A stretch of DNA of 64,000 nt from Tuctoria greenei (GCA_036927565.1 JAYESD010000009.1:24829601-24893600), one strand, 5' to 3'; shown: positions 29,052 through 41,784, counted from the stretch's first letter. The notes: generated by a model from the letters alone, not told the origin. Translations and numbers: made by a program.

Positions 29052-32000
29052 TCAAGCCACACCCCGAGAATCCAGGATATTTAGTTCATTTCGGAGTTCG
29101 CAAAAACGCTTTTCATCAAGTGGCATGATGAATATGTCGGCCAATTGTTTTTGGGTGTTGACATGTGAGATGGTAATATCTCCTTTCATGGAATGGTCTC
29201 TCAGGAAATGATGTCTTATGTCTATGTGTTTAGTTCTAGAGTGCTCAACTGGATTGTGGGCTATTTTAATGGCACTCTCATTGTCACAAAGGAGAGGAAT
29301 ACGGTTCAAACTGTAACCGTAATCCCTTAGAGTTTGTCGCATCCAAAGGAGTTGTGAACAACAACTCCCAGCTGCAACATAATCCGCTTCGATTGTGGAT
29401 AAAGCAATGGAATTTTGTTTCTTGGATGACCAAGAAACTAAGGATCTCCCTAGGAATTGGCATGTGCCGGAGGTGCTTTTTCTATCTACTTTGCACCCGG
29501 CATAATCTGCATCGGAGTAACCAATGAGATTGAATTTTGAGCCTTTTGGGTACCAAAGACCAAGGTTTGGTGTATGAACTAAATATCTCAGGATTCTTTT
29601 TACGGCTGTCAAGTGACATTCCTTAGGGTTGGCTTGAAATCGTGCACACAAACATACACTCAACATAATATCTGGCCTAGATGCACATAAGTAAAGTAGA
29701 GATCCAATCGTGGAGCGATATACCTTTTGATCGACGCTAGGTCCATCTTCATTGAGATCCAAGTGGCCATTCGTTGCCATGGGGGTCTTTATGGGCTTTG
29801 CCTTGTCCATGCCAAACTTCTTGAGTATGTCCTGCGTGTACTTGGTTTGGCTTATGAACGTTCCTTCCCTTTGTTGCTGCACTTGGAATCCCAAAAAGTA
29901 TTTTAATTCTCCCATCATTGACATTTCAAACCTGTTTGTCATGATTTTGCTAAATTCCTCACAAAAAGATTGATTAGTTGATCCAAAAATTATATCGTCA
30001 ACATAAATTTGACAAATAAAAAGATCATTATCTAAGTTCTTTGTAAATAATGTATAATCTACTTTGCCAATTTGAAAACCATTCTCAATTAAGAAATCTC
30101 TAAGACACTCATACCAAGCTCTAGGAGCTTGTTTGGGGCCGTAGAGAGCCTTACGCAATTTATATACGTGGTCAGGGAACTCTTCGTCTTCAAATCCGGG
30201 AGGTTGCTCCACGTACACCTCTTCCTTGATCGGTCTGTTGAGGAAGGCGCTTTTCACGTCCATTTGATACAGCTTGAAATCATGGTGAGTAGCATATGCA
30301 AGTAATATTCTAATAGATTCAAGCCTAGCTACTGGAGCAAAAGTCTCATCGAAATCCAAACCTTCGACTTGTGAGTACCCTTTGGCCACAAGTCGCGCCT
30401 TGTTTCTTGTTACCACTCTGTGTTCGTCTTGTTTGTTGCGGAAGACCCACTTGGTGCCCACTATGTTTGCATTGGGTCTTGCCACAAGTTCCCACACCTC
30501 GTTCCTCTTTAAGTTGTTCAATTCTTCTTGCATTGCCACCACCCAGTCCGGATCCTTCAATGCATCCTCAATCCTGCGTGGTTCCAAAAAGGAGACAAAC
30601 GAGTAATGCTCACAAAAGTTAGCTATGTGAGATCTAGTGGTTACTCCCTTTTGGATGTCACCGATGATGTTGTCGATGGGGTGATCCTTTTGTATGCATT
30701 GGTGTACCCTTGGGTGGGGCACTTGGGGAGTTGTGTCTTCATGATCGTTTTCTTCTCCCCCTGAGTGGTTGCCCTCGTTGACTTGTTGATCATCTTCATA
30801 CTCTCGTGCTTGTGTTGAAGCTCCACCTTGATTGTTGGTCTCCTCTTGTGGTTCATTTTCCTCATTTATGTGTGAAGGTGACTCTTGTGGTCGAACTTCA
30901 CCTAGAGCCATTCTTTTCAATGCTAGACAAGGAGCTTCTTCTTTACCTAATTCACATGGATCAACTTGCTCCTTTTGGGAGCTGTTAGTCTCATCGAACA
31001 CTACGTCACGTGCTACTTCAACAAGTCCGGATGCCTTGTTGAAAACACGATAGGCGTAGGTGTTCGAATCGTAACCGAGCAAGAAACCTTCATCGGACTT
31101 CGAAGCGAACTTTGAAGTCCTGGGCTTCTTGTTCAGGATATAACATGGAGAACCGAAAACTCGAAAGTAAGAAATGTTTGGTTTGTTACCGGTGAGTACC
31201 TCATAGGGAGTTTTCTTGAGTAGTCGATGAAGATAAAGCCGATTTGCGGCATGGCAAGCGGTGTTAATCGCTTCCGCCCAAAATCGATCTGAAGTCTTGT
31301 ATTCATCGAGCATTGTTCTTGCCATCTCTATGAGTGTTCGGTTCTTCCTTTCGGCAACTCCATTTTGTTGTGGTGAATATGGCACTGAAAATTTGTGCTT
31401 GATGCCCTCTTCATCAAGGTACTCCTCCACTTGTATGTTCTTAAACTCCGTGCCATTGTTGCTTCGAATACTCTTGATTGCCAATGAAAACTCGTTTTGA
31501 GCTCGCTTGAAGAATTTCTTGAGTGTTCCTTGTGTTTCTGACTTATCGTGCAAAAAGAAAACTCAAGTGAAGCGAGAAAAATCATCAATGACAACCAAAC
31601 CGTATTTGTTACCGCCGATGCTTATGTAAGAAACTGGACCAAACAAGTCCATGTGAAGTATTTCGAGCGGTCTTGTTGTAGTCATGATGTTCTTTGCGGG
31701 ATGATGTGCTCCAACTTGCTTCCCAGCTTGGCACGCGCTACAAGGCCTGTCTTTCTCAAAAACAACATCTTTCAAACCTCGGATGTGATCGCCCTTGAGG
31801 AGTTTTTGAAGATTCCTCATACCAACATGCGCTAGTCATCTATGCCACAGCCAACCCATGTTGGTTTTTGCAATCAAGCATGTGTCGAGTTCGGCTTTAT
31901 CCTTGTTGAAGTCAACAAGGTAAAGTTTTCTCTTCAACATACCCTTGAATGCAACGGAACCATCACTCCTCCTTGAGACGGTCACACCCTCGTTAGTGAA

Positions 32001-32282
32001 CAAGCAATTATAACCTTTGTCACATAGTTGAGATATGGATAGCAGGTTATAATCTAAAGATTCAACATGTAAAACATGAGAAAGCGTGTGTTCAGAGGAT
32101 ATTGCAATTTTACCGGTACCGAGCACTTTTCCTTGACTATTATCTCCGAAGCAGATGCCTTCGTTTGGGTCCTCGTTTTCTTCATATTCCACGAACATCC
32201 TCCTTTCTCCGGTCATGTGGTTGGTGCATCCACTGTCTAGCACCCATTTGGATCCACCAGAGGAATAGGCCTGCAAAAACAA
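29052..32282 (-). pseudogene. pol: Pol of copia copy A: protease, integrase, RT, RNase H
   Basis: From 32282 down. Protease has WVLDSGCTNHMTG. The integrase zinc region is cut by a TGA (31838-31836), where copy B has WHRRLAHVGM. The integrase core has LHMDLFGPV, then another TGA (31565-31563) replacing the Trp of SRFTW, then SNNGTEFKN where the catalytic Asp of DNGT has become Asn, then NGVAERKNRT. RT has NEVWELVARP, GTKWVFRNKQDE and the catalytic YVDDIIFGST; LYGLKQAPRAWY is altered to LYGPKQAP. RNase H has YSDADYAGCKVDRKSTSG and the ADIF tail. It ends at 29052. Pol is in the +1 frame relative to gag, as in copy B. Lesions are few, so loss of function is recent. Confidence 0.92.
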
Positions 32283-32283
32283 A

Positions 32284-34696
32284 TTATGCTTTGGTTTTAG
32301 GAACCCAAGCTTTCTTGGGTCCTTGGAGGTTAGTTACAATACATTTGGGCACCCACACATGGGATTTTGTGTTCCCATGGCGTGGCCCAACATAATAAGC
32401 ATAAACCTTACCAAGATTGTTTCTCATTAATACATAAGAGGCATCAAAAGTTTTAAATGGAAGCTGTTGTTGTTTATGAATCGGACTAGTCTGGGTGGTC
32501 GGACTTGTCCGGATGACCGGACTTGTCCGGACACCGACCAGACTAGTCCGGTATTCATGCGAGTTCAGTTTCTTATTCTTCAACTTATCATTTTGAGAGG
32601 ATCTTCCCTTCACAAAGGAGATCCTTCCCCCGTTATTCTTATGACTTCCAGCATTTTGCTTTTCATCATAAGAGTAACCAATGCCATATTTGACATTTGG
32701 AGGTCTTTGGACCAAGTATGCACTACGTGCATAGTTGATCTTCTCCTTGTCAAATATTCCATACTGGGTAGGATTTTTATCCTTTGTGGAGGTTGACTTC
32801 TTCTTCAAACTGGTGTTGATTTTACTACATGTGCACATATGAACAAGATCAGTTTTAGTGGGTTGAGAAGGTGAACTTGAAGAGGAGGAAGGTTCACTTA
32901 GCTTGAGTGACTCAACTTGCACTTCAAGGATTTTGTTAACCTTGATCAGGTCAGCAAGTTGGTCCTTGATTGCAACATTTGAGTTGGTTAACTCCAAGCA
33001 AGTTTTCTTGCCTGAAGCTAGCTCAAGTCTAGTGAACCGTTTTTCTCCTTTTCAAGCTCTAGGAGTTTGTCAAGTTTGACATACTTATCCTTTTGGGAGA
33101 TAATCATGTCCTCTTGACGATCAATTAACCTCTCCTTCTCAACAAGTTGGTCAAGTAAAAATCTCATTTTAGCAGCAGTTTTCCTATCTAGTCCATTTAG
33201 CATGTCCTCATCATCACTATCTAGTTCATCATCACTAGAGTAGGAATGCATGGAAGGGGTTTTGATGTTTACCTTGCATTTACCTTCCTTTGCCATGAGA
33301 CAAGTGTCATTTCCCTTCTTTGCACCGAGTGTGGGGAAGAGTGTGGATTTCTAGGATGTGCTTTCTATGGCTATGCTAGCCATCTCTTCTTCATCGGATG
33401 ATGAGGACTCATCGTTTGAATCCCACTCCTTCCCAATGTGTGCTTGTTCGGCTTGTTTCTTCTTCTTGAAGAATTTCTTAGGTTGAGACTTGGTTTCTTT
33501 AGTTTTCTTCTTGTTGTCCTCATACGGGCAATCGACTATAAAGTGGTTATACTCACCACAATTATAGCACGCCCGCCTCATCTTTGGCTTCGTCCTTTCC
33601 TTGTACTTTCCTTCACTTGATTTTGTTCCTTGTCTCTTCTTCATTATTCTCTTGAACTTTTTCATGAACAAAATCATATCCTCTTCATCTAGATCACTAC
33701 TCTCGTCATCACTATCCTCCTCTAGTTGTGCTTCTCTTGCTTCTTTGGATAGAGGCTTGAGAGTAGATTTTATGGCAACTCCTTTCTTCTTGGCCGAGGT
33801 GAGGTCGGCAATTTCTTTGACGTGCTTGGATTGTTTCTCCATCATTTCAAAGTTGATAATTTTACCAAGCAATTCATCCGGAGTCATCCTTTTGTAACCG
33901 AGGCTTTCTCTGATCATTGAGCATAGTGTGACATTGCGAGGCATAAAAGCTCTAAGGATGAGCTTTACCACCTCGTGGTCATTCCACTTCTTGCTCCCAT
34001 ATGATCGAACCTTGTTGACAAGTGTCTTCAATCGATTGTACATATCCTGGGGTGACTCGTATTCCTCAATTCGAATCTTCCTAGTTCCCCTTCGATCATT
34101 TCAATTTTTGCCTCACGCACATGTCGGTCACCTTCATGTGCTGTTTGTAGTGTATCCCATATCTCCCTAGCAATTTCGAGTCCATCCACCTTGGTGAACT
34201 CGTCTCGACTGAGAGAGGAGGTGATTACGGTTGCGGCTTGAGCGTTTCTATGGATGGCCTGCTCTTGACTTGGGGTGAGCTCTTCGTCGTCATCCAGAAT
34301 ATCTATCCATGTACATACAACATGCCATAAACTTGGGTTGAGGGAAATCAAATGCATCTTTATATTCTGCCTCCACATGGAGTAATCACTCCCATCGAAG
34401 TGTGGGGCTTTTCCAAGTGAGATAGATAAGTAGTGATTGTTATTGGAATTTAGACGATCATAATTAAAAGGATATCGGGAGTAGTCAGTGTGACTACTCC
34501 CCTTCTTCTTCTCTTCAACTTTCGCTTTCCCTTTTGAAAGTGCCTTCTTTCTGAGGAGCGCCTTTAGCTCCAGCATCTCCTCATCGTCGTCCTCGAAGTC
34601 TTGAATGGCTTCGAGGTACTTCTCCAGTTTTTGGGTCTTGTCGTTGTTGACTTCCTCTTGGTTGTTGATTTTGTGGACGTCCTTCATGTCCGACAT
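32284..34696 (-). pseudogene. gag: Gag of copia copy A with two frameshifts
   Basis: The ATG at 34696 opens MSDMKDVHKINNQEEVNND. A Gag core follows (GKAPHFDGSDYSMWRQNIKM, AHEGDRHVREAKIEMIEGEL). A one-base loss near 34071 and another near 33029 relative to copy B break the frame. A zinc knuckle CYNCGEYNHFIVDC (CX2CX4HX4C) lies near 33545, followed by acidic and Lys-rich segments, a predicted coiled coil, and a C-terminal part with RTSP repeats encoded by the CGGACTAGTCCG palindromes (32480-32560). It ends at TAA 32286-32284. The long C-terminal extension fits Sirevirus Gag. Confidence 0.88.
32478..32562. repeat. Palindromes inside copia gag (copy A)
   Basis: Four to five CGGACTAGTCCG-like units in tandem within the gag reading frame, read as RTSL, RTSP, RTSP, QTSP. 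Copy B has a shorter set at 46194-46250. Confidence 0.85.
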
Positions 34697-34731
34697 GATC
34701 TCTTCGAGTGGTTAAACTCTTTCTTGAAGAA

Positions 34732-34749
34732 CCTTGCTCTGATACTAAT
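34732..34749 (-). other. Primer binding site, copia copy A
   Basis: Minus strand ATTAGTATCAGAGCAAGG directly after the LTR end CATTCA. It differs slightly from TGGTATCAGAGC, the usual complement of initiator tRNA-Met. Confidence 0.8.
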
Positions 34750-36312
34750 TGAATGTAGCCTAGAGGGGGGGGGTGAATAGGCCTTTTGAATTTTTGTCGG
34801 ATCCTGCAACACTCAACAACAAGTTCAATACCCAAGAAATCAGACTAATCCGGTAAAGTGCGGACTAGTCCAGTGTTCACGGACTAAGTTGATCAAGATT
34901 AATCGATTAGGTTGATTCTTCAATGTGTGCAGCGGAATTATAGAATCAAACAACAGTTTAACAGTTGTATATTGGATTGTATCACAATTAAGGCTTGTGT
35001 TCTACAATTTATTGTAAATTGAACAATGTGTATCAAACCCTAGAGTGAGTAGATCAATTTTAGTGATGAACACAAAAGGATAAGACACACGATTTATCCC
35101 GTGGTTCGGCTACCACGAAGGCAACCTACATCCACGTTGAGGAGCCCACAAAAAGGACCGGGTCTTCTCCAACCCTACCCTCGTCAGATCGCCACGAAGG
35201 CCAACCCTCTTCCACTAATCACAAAGGGGTGAATAACCAAATTCAAGGGGTGTTCTCACACTTTGAGAGCTCCCTTAGATTACAGATCACAATGCCACCA
35301 AAACACACTCAGAAATTACAATTGAAACATAGGAGTGTGTTAGAGATTCAAACCAAGAGCTCAATGATGTGTGCCAAGTGTCTCTCCAATGATCTAGAAG
35401 TGATCCTCAAAGGATTGATCAATTTCGCACTTAATTTCGTGGAGAGAGGTGGTTTCTGAGTCTCTTGGGAGGTGTGATGGCGTTAGGGTTCGAGAGAGTA
35501 TAAAAGTGGGCCGTGCACCTCTATTTATATGGGGTTTCTAAAAGTGACCGTTAGGGTTCAGAAAGATTGGACTAGTCCGTGGTGGTCACCGGACTAGTCC
35601 GGTGTGCTATTTGTAGCAAACCCTAAGTGTCCCGAAATGTCGAACTAGTCTGGTCAAAAACGGACTTGTCTGATTTCACTATTGGAAATCTTCGGACTAG
35701 TCCGATAGCCATCGGACTTGTCCGGACATATGAAACCCTAAGTGTGTTGGATGACAAGTCCGCACTTGGAGGACTTGTCCGATTTAGATCAGTGGGTATT
35801 TTGGACTAGTCCGTGTAAACATCGGACTTGTCCGAAGTGGATCAGAATGAATATCGGACTAGTCCGGTTAACAACGGACTTGTCTGATTTTGTGTGACTT
35901 GTGAAGTGTGTTGAGCACTAGTCCGCTCTGGGGAGGACTAGTCCGACTCAACTCAGAAAGATATCGGACTAGTCCGACAGATATCGGACTTGTACGATAT
36001 GGTCCAGAAAGGATATCGGACTAGTCCGGTTGATATCGGACTAGTCCGGTCCTGTGTAACTTTGTGCAATATGTGTGTGTGCTTAAATATGATTGAGCTC
36101 TTGGGTGTGTTTCCTTAACACACTCCATACACAATAATCTACTATTTCTTTTCCTTGAGTTCAAGTTCACTTTGCTCCTCATTATCCCTTCCTTTTGGTA
36201 TTTTGCTCATTTCTCATTATTGGCCTGCATTCATCTCGGCAAAAAGGTTAGGATCCCAATTGCTTGTCATAAATCATCCAAAACCCACAAGGGAGTCCTA
36301 GATGTACTTTCA
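34750..36312 (-). repeat. 5' LTR of copia copy A
   Basis: 1,563 bp. TATA box CCATATAAATAG at 35521-35532 on the minus strand, with the palindrome array at about 35565-36050. Followed by CCTTC, the target duplicate. Confidence 0.93.
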
Positions 36313-37094
36313 CCTTCCTCGAGCATCCTTAATGGTCCAAATAGCACTGAGAAAGCTCTAATTAATCAGCTACGCCACACCCATACTTGGCCTCGCTTTG
36401 GCACTGTAGTCCTGGCTTATTCTCGCATGAATCGGTCCTTAGATCTAAAGCAAGCGAACCACCATAACATCCAACTCATCCACAAACTAGGCTTGCTTAG
36501 ATTACCCATTACCATATCATATTACCAGTTCATGTTAATCATACTCTCATAAATGCATAATTAAGTTAAGTGGTGTAATTGTCTCCCCATCCCAATTAAT
36601 TAAGCGAAGCAAAAAGGTAAAAGCCCATCCCGACTCTCTACCATGAATTCCAGGTGACAAGGTTGGTCAAACAAAGCTAGTAAACTTCCTACCATAGGAT
36701 TTCCCATCAAATTGACACAAGCATGCAGTTTGCAAACAAAACATTTATTTTAGAAACAAGATCAATATGCTTCAAGGACACTTGCCTTGCTCTTGAGATT
36801 GGTTCGGGTCAAAGACTTCAAACTCTTGATGTTATAGATCCTCTGTAGCACTCTCTAACGCAGATCCGTCTAATCCGCACAATAAACATACAAGACAAGA
36901 ATACAATCAAAGAGTGCACAAATATTACTCAACATGACATGATATGCATGATTAATGCAAATGCAAGGTGGAACATGTTAATGAGTTGCTTTTAATCATC
37001 ACTAACTAGTTATAATAGATTTTAACAATTTTATATAGGTTTGGAGTTAATTAGATCTACTTTTAGAATCAACTCAACACAATTTAACCAGGAA

Positions 37095-37775
37095 AATCGG
37101 ACTAGTCTGCTAGGGACCGGACAAGTCCGCACTGCACGAGATCAGAAGATTAGGGTTTTCCTAGATCGACGTGAATTTGGAGATTTGGGGTTGAATTCAC
37201 GTAAGGAAAAGAGAATAGAAGGTATACCAGGTGGAGGCTAGGGTTAGATGGATTTCGAGTTTGAGTTGAGTAGGGGTCAGTTTAGTGTCCCACATGGGCT
37301 CTAAAAGAGTTAGGCACGACGTCCCTAGACCCACTTAACGTAAAACCCAAGAAACAAGTCATGAAACAAAAGATCAATTCGGAGTTGCGATTTATCGGAC
37401 AAATGCGAAAAGGGCCAGACTAGTCCAAAGTTGTCCAGTGAAAAATCGGACAAATCCGTACTATACATCAGACAAGTCTGAACTTATCCAGAGGGGAAAA
37501 ACGGACAACTCTAGCCAAAAATTTGACAAGTCCGACTTTAGTCAGAGAGAAGAACGGACAAGTCTGCTGGAATACCGGACTAGTCCAGAAAAGTCAAGGG
37601 ACTTAGCAAATTTTCAAGGATTCTTGGAACACTGGACTAGTCCGCACAGGACCAGACAAGTCTGAAAGTGTCCAGAGGAAAAAACAGACTAGTCCGCAGA
37701 AAAACAGACAAGTTCGATCAAAGTCAGAGAGAAATCGGACTAGTCCGCACCAAAATCGAACTAGTTTGCACTTCC
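37095..37775. repeat. CGGACTAGTCCG-type palindromes in the Tekay-like solo LTR
   Basis: About 15 degenerate copies (CGGACAAGTCCG, CGGACTAGTCCG, CAGACAAGTCTG and similar) with AGTCAGAGAGAA or TCCAGAGGGAA spacers. They lie in the first third of the LTR when read on the minus strand, again the U3 part. The surrounding sequence is not copia-like. Confidence 0.8.
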
Positions 37776-37903
37776 TAGAATTCTTAAGTGTGGTTTTGTT
37801 TCTAATTCATTTTAAACTTGTTCCTTTTTATGTTACTAAATTTTAAACATCTTTAATGATGGATGCAGGGCATGATGCATGAAAATGAGGGTGTTACAAG
37901 GTA

Positions 37904-38189
37904 GCTCCAGACCCTCCCGGAAGGGTCTAAGCTCCTGATCTTGATGTGGCTCCGGTCTTTCCGCGACTAGGACCATGCTTACAACTTCCATAGTTGCAGA
38001 AATGTAAAGCATTAAAGGCTTACCGGGGTTCGGAGATACCAAGATTGCTAGGGTGGTGAGGAGCTGTTTCAGCTCTTGAAATGCCTTTTCTGCTTCTTCA
38101 GACCAATAGAATGGTCTGGTCTTCCTCAATAGCTTCAAGAAGAGAAGTGCTCGCTCTGCCAGTCTTGAAATGAATCTGCTGAGCGCAGC
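37904..38189 (-). pseudogene. pol: Element 3 pol fragment: RT connection domain
   Basis: Reads from 38189 down: ALSRFISRLAERALLFLKLL, PFYWSEEAEKAFQELKQLL, GKPLMLYISATMEVVSMVLV, then the Pro/Glu-rich spacer up to the solo LTR insertion. It joins 49990-50829 on one side (across copia B) and 20957-23417 on the other. Confidence 0.9.
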
Positions 38190-39749
38190 TGAATGTAGGC
38201 CTAGAGGGGGGTGAATAGGCCTTCTGATTTTTTGTCCGATCTTGCAACACTCAATAACAAGTTCAATACCAGAGAAATCGGACTAGTCCAGTAAAGAGCG
38301 GACTAGTCCAGTGTTCACGGACTAAGTTGATCAAGATTAATCGATTAGGTTGATTCTTTAATGTATGCAGCGGAAATATAGAATCAAACAATAGTTTAAC
38401 AGTTATATATTGGATTGTATCACAATTAAGGCTTGTGTTCAACAATTTAATGTAAATTGAACAATGAGTATCAAACCCTAGAGTAAGTAGATCAATTTGA
38501 GTGATGAACACAAAAAGGACAAGACACACGATTTATCCCGTGGTTCGGCTACCACGAAGGCAACCTACATCCACATTGAGGAGCCCACAAAAGGACCGGG
38601 TCTTCTCCAACCCTACCCTCGTCGGATCACCACGAAGGCCAACCCTCTTCCACTAATCACAAAGGGGTGAATAACCAAATTCAAGGGGCGTTCTCACACG
38701 TTGAGAGCTCCCTTAGATTACAAATCACAATGCCACCAAAAACACACTCAGAAATTACAATTGAAACGCAGGAGTGTGTTAGAGATTCAAACCAAGAGCT
38801 CAATGATGTGTGCCAAGTGTCTCTACAATGATCTAGAAGTGATCCTCAAAGGATTGATCGATTTTGCACTTAATTTCGTGGAGAGATGTGGTTTCTGAGT
38901 CTCTTGGGAGGTGTGACGGCGCTAGGGTTCGAGAGATTGTAAAAGTGGGTCGTGCACCTCTATTTATATGGGGTTTCTAAAAGTGACCGTTAGGCTTCAG
39001 AAAGATCGGACTAGTCCGTGGTGGTCACCGAACTAGTCCGGTGTGCTGTGTGTAGCAAACCCTAAGTGTCTCGAAATATCGGACTAGTCCGGTCGAAAAC
39101 GGACTTGTCCGATTTCACTACTGGAAATCTTCAGACTAGTCCGATAGCCATCGGACTTGTCCGGACATATGAAACCCTAAGTATGTTGGATGACAAGTCC
39201 GCACTTGGAGGACTTGTCCAATTTAGATCAGTGGGTATTTCAGACTAGTCCGTGTAAACATCGGACTTGTCCGAAGTCGATCAGAATGAATATCGGACTA
39301 GTCCGGTTAACAACGGACTTGTCCGATTTTGTGTGACTTGTGAAGTGTGTTGAGGACTAGTCCGCCCTGGGCAGGACTAGTCCGACTCAAGTCAGAAAGA
39401 TATCGGACTAGTCTGACAGATATCGGACTTTTCCGATCTGGTGCAGAAAGGATATCGGACTAGTCCGGTTGATATCGGACTAGTCCAGTCCTGTGTAACT
39501 TTGTGCAATATGTGTGTGTGCTTAAATATGATTGAGCTCTTTGGTGTGTTTCCTTAACACACTCCATACACAATAATCTACTATTTCTTTTCCTTGAGCT
39601 CAAGTTCACTTTGCTCCTCATTATCCCTTCTTTTTGGTATTTTGCTCATTTTTCATTATTGGCCTGCATTCATCTCAACAAAAAGGTTAGGATCCCATGC
39701 TTGTCATAAATCATCCAAAACCCACAAGGGAGTCCTAGATGCACTTTCA
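38190..39749 (-). repeat. 3' LTR of copia copy B
   Basis: 1,560 bp. TATA box at 38960-38971 (minus strand); palindrome array about 39005-39490. Confidence 0.93.
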
Positions 39750-40203
39750 ATCTCCCCCTTTTTGGTGATTGATGACAACCAATTGAGATTTCACAAAATA
39801 TGACAAAAAGAGATGAGATTTTCATAAAGTATGCACATATGACTCAAAAATACATCAAGCAGTAAGAGAAATATCCATATGTGCATTCTTTATGGTGGGA
39901 TGCATAACTAAGTGCATTGAAACATTGAGAATGACATAATTTACATTGATGAATCAATACAAAGTACATATGTCATTTTAGGAGCAAAATTGCAGGTTTC
40001 AACACATATTTGCAAATTAATTAAGCATTTCAACATAGAACCATAGTTAACATGTAAACAGCGTTAAGGCATTACAATCACAAAGAAAGATAAAGAGAAC
40101 TCTCTCCTCGCACCCTACCACAGCTAAAGCTAAGACTCCCCCTCAATCTCTCCCCCTTTGGCATCAAGACACCAAAAAGAGAGAGAGGAGGGTTCTAAGA
40201 TCT
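39750..40203 (-). other. Polypurine tracts and 3' non-coding region, copia copy B
   Basis: Minus strand AAAAAGGGGGAGAT (39763-39750) abuts the LTR. Extra purine tracts at about 40134-40170 mirror those of copy A. Confidence 0.7.
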
Positions 40204-41784
40204 TCACTCTTCACTGTCGGTCCTCTCGTCATCGTCTTCATCTTCTTTGCTTTCCGCTTGACGAGGAGGAGAGGGAGGAGGAGCAGAGTCGCTCGAGCCC
40301 CCAATGCCAAAGTAGGCAAGCTCGGAGGGGTTCAGAGGCCCGAGCTCGGTGAAGTCTGGGTCGGACTCCTCAGAAATCACTGGAGATCCAATGGGGTCGA
40401 TCTCCAGCTTCTGGCAGATTTGCTTCATATTGGCCTTTATATACTTCATGTCCTCCTTTCTTCTCTTGTTGAGCTTGTGGACCTTCACTTCGGTCTTTTT
40501 GCAGGAGGAGAATATGGCGGTCAGGTACTTGAGGATGCCACTAGTTGATCCTCTCTGAGGGGCTTCCCTAGAGGTAGGGACAGCCCTAGAACCGCTTCTT
40601 GATCTTGCCGGTGCCTCGGGACTGGAGGCCAACGAGGGAGCAGCCTGGACACTCACTAGTTGAGGCTTCTGAGGCCTCAAAGGAGTGTGCTCCACATCCT
40701 TCACGAACTCAATACCTGTGACTTTCTCAATCATATACATGAGGTAGGGAGCATAGCCACATGACCTGTTAGGCGTGCAGGATATGTTGACCATATCATT
40801 CCAAATGTATTCTGCCACATGAAATGGGCGGTCCTTGCTTATGACTCTCATTAGGGTTCGGAGGTAACCCTGCACGCTCCCAGCATCTCCATCTTTAGGA
40901 GCAATAGTCTTCCTCAGCACTCTATTGAGGACCACAAAGAATGGTTTCATGTTCTTTAAAGAGGGAGGGACATACTTTGAGTTCGGCTCATATAGGAATT
41001 TCATCCTATCCTTCTCCACGACACCTATGTTGTGGATGATCAGCCTGTCATGTCCAGAGGTGTCCAGATGGAGCAGATTAGCAAAGTCCTCTTGAGTGAT
41101 ACTATACTTAGATCCGTGTGTCATCCAAGTAACACTCTCTTCATCCTCACTTGAGAAGTGGCAAGTTGCAAAGAACTGTGTAATCACTTCATCATTCCAG
41201 TTATGCCTGAAGGCAAAGAGATCCTTCAGGCCATGCCTCTCAACTGCTGCAATGACTTCATCAAAAGTTGAGCCCTTCTTCTTCTCAAGGTGTGCCCAGT
41301 CAATTCACTGACTGCGCACCACGGGGGTCTTCATCGGTAGATACACCGATTTGTAGAAGTCTGCATGGAAGTTGCACCAAAACCTTCCATCGACAGCTTG
41401 CTTTGGCCTGCCATACCAGTCAATGCTTCTGAACTTGGCTGCAGAATCACTGCCCTTGCCGTTGAACTTCTCCTCAGTAGGGTCCCGGACCCCTTCCCTG
41501 GGAGCATGGAGCTTCAAGGGCCCGACTGGCCCCGTTTCTATCCCCTTTCCCTTGCCCTTGGCTTGGCGGGCACTTGCCGAGCTAGGGCCACCACCAGCCT
41601 TAGAGGCTGGCACCTTGCAGGCCGGCTTCTTCGCTAGCACTTTCCTCCGAACCTGAGGAGGGGAAGGAGCAGGCTCGGAGGGTCTTTCTTGGCGCTTCTT
41701 GCCAAGACCCGTCGAGGACCGAGGTGCCACCTTGTGGTCCAACTCAGCCTCAAAGTCGGAGATTTCGTTGTTTGAGCTCGACAT
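40204..41784 (-). pseudogene. Third ORF of copia copy B with one premature stop
   Basis: Same length as the intact 526-codon ORF of copy A (ATG at 41784, end at 40204). A TGA at 41307-41305 replaces the Trp of TQWIDWEHLEKKK. The rest of the frame is open, including AFRHNWNDEVITQFFATCHF and the acidic tail. A recent single-nucleotide loss of function. Confidence 0.85.

Larger units (their letters stand above)
24451..36312 (-). mobile_element. Copia copy A: Sirevirus-type Ty1/copia retrotransposon
   Basis: LTRs at 34750-36312 (5') and 24451-26036 (3'); on the minus strand they start TGAAAGTGCATC and end CTACATTCA. The target duplicate CCTTC is at 24446-24450 and 36313-36317. Order on the minus strand: LTR, PBS, gag, pol (protease, integrase, RT, RNase H), a palindrome-rich gap, a third ORF, purine tracts, LTR. 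A large Gag and an extra ORF after pol fit the Sirevirus group. Gag and pol each carry disabling changes, while the third ORF is open. Very similar to copy B over its whole length. Confidence 0.93.
23418..37898 (-). mobile_element. Tekay/Del-like solo LTR, interrupted by copia copy A
   Basis: The outer ends TGTGACACCC and GGGTGTTACA are inverted, and AGGTA flanks both sides (23413-23417 and 37899-37903). Without copia copy A and its duplicate the unit is about 2.6 kb and non-coding, with no PBS, PPT or internal region, so I call it a solo LTR. On the minus strand it starts TGTAACACCCTCATTTTCAT and contains CTTGCTGAGTACGACATGTA near 23780-23800, features I associate with Tekay/Del-type gypsy LTRs. 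It sits in the RT/RNase H spacer of element 3. Orientation is inferred. Confidence 0.8.

Noticed and set aside
32271..32411. Candidate intron in copia gag (donor TTG|GTAAGG at 32411, acceptor TTTGTTTTTGCAG at 32271)
   Set aside because: Good splice-site look and 141 nt, but joining phase 1 to phase 0 does not connect gag to the protease frame, so it cannot explain Gag-Pol.
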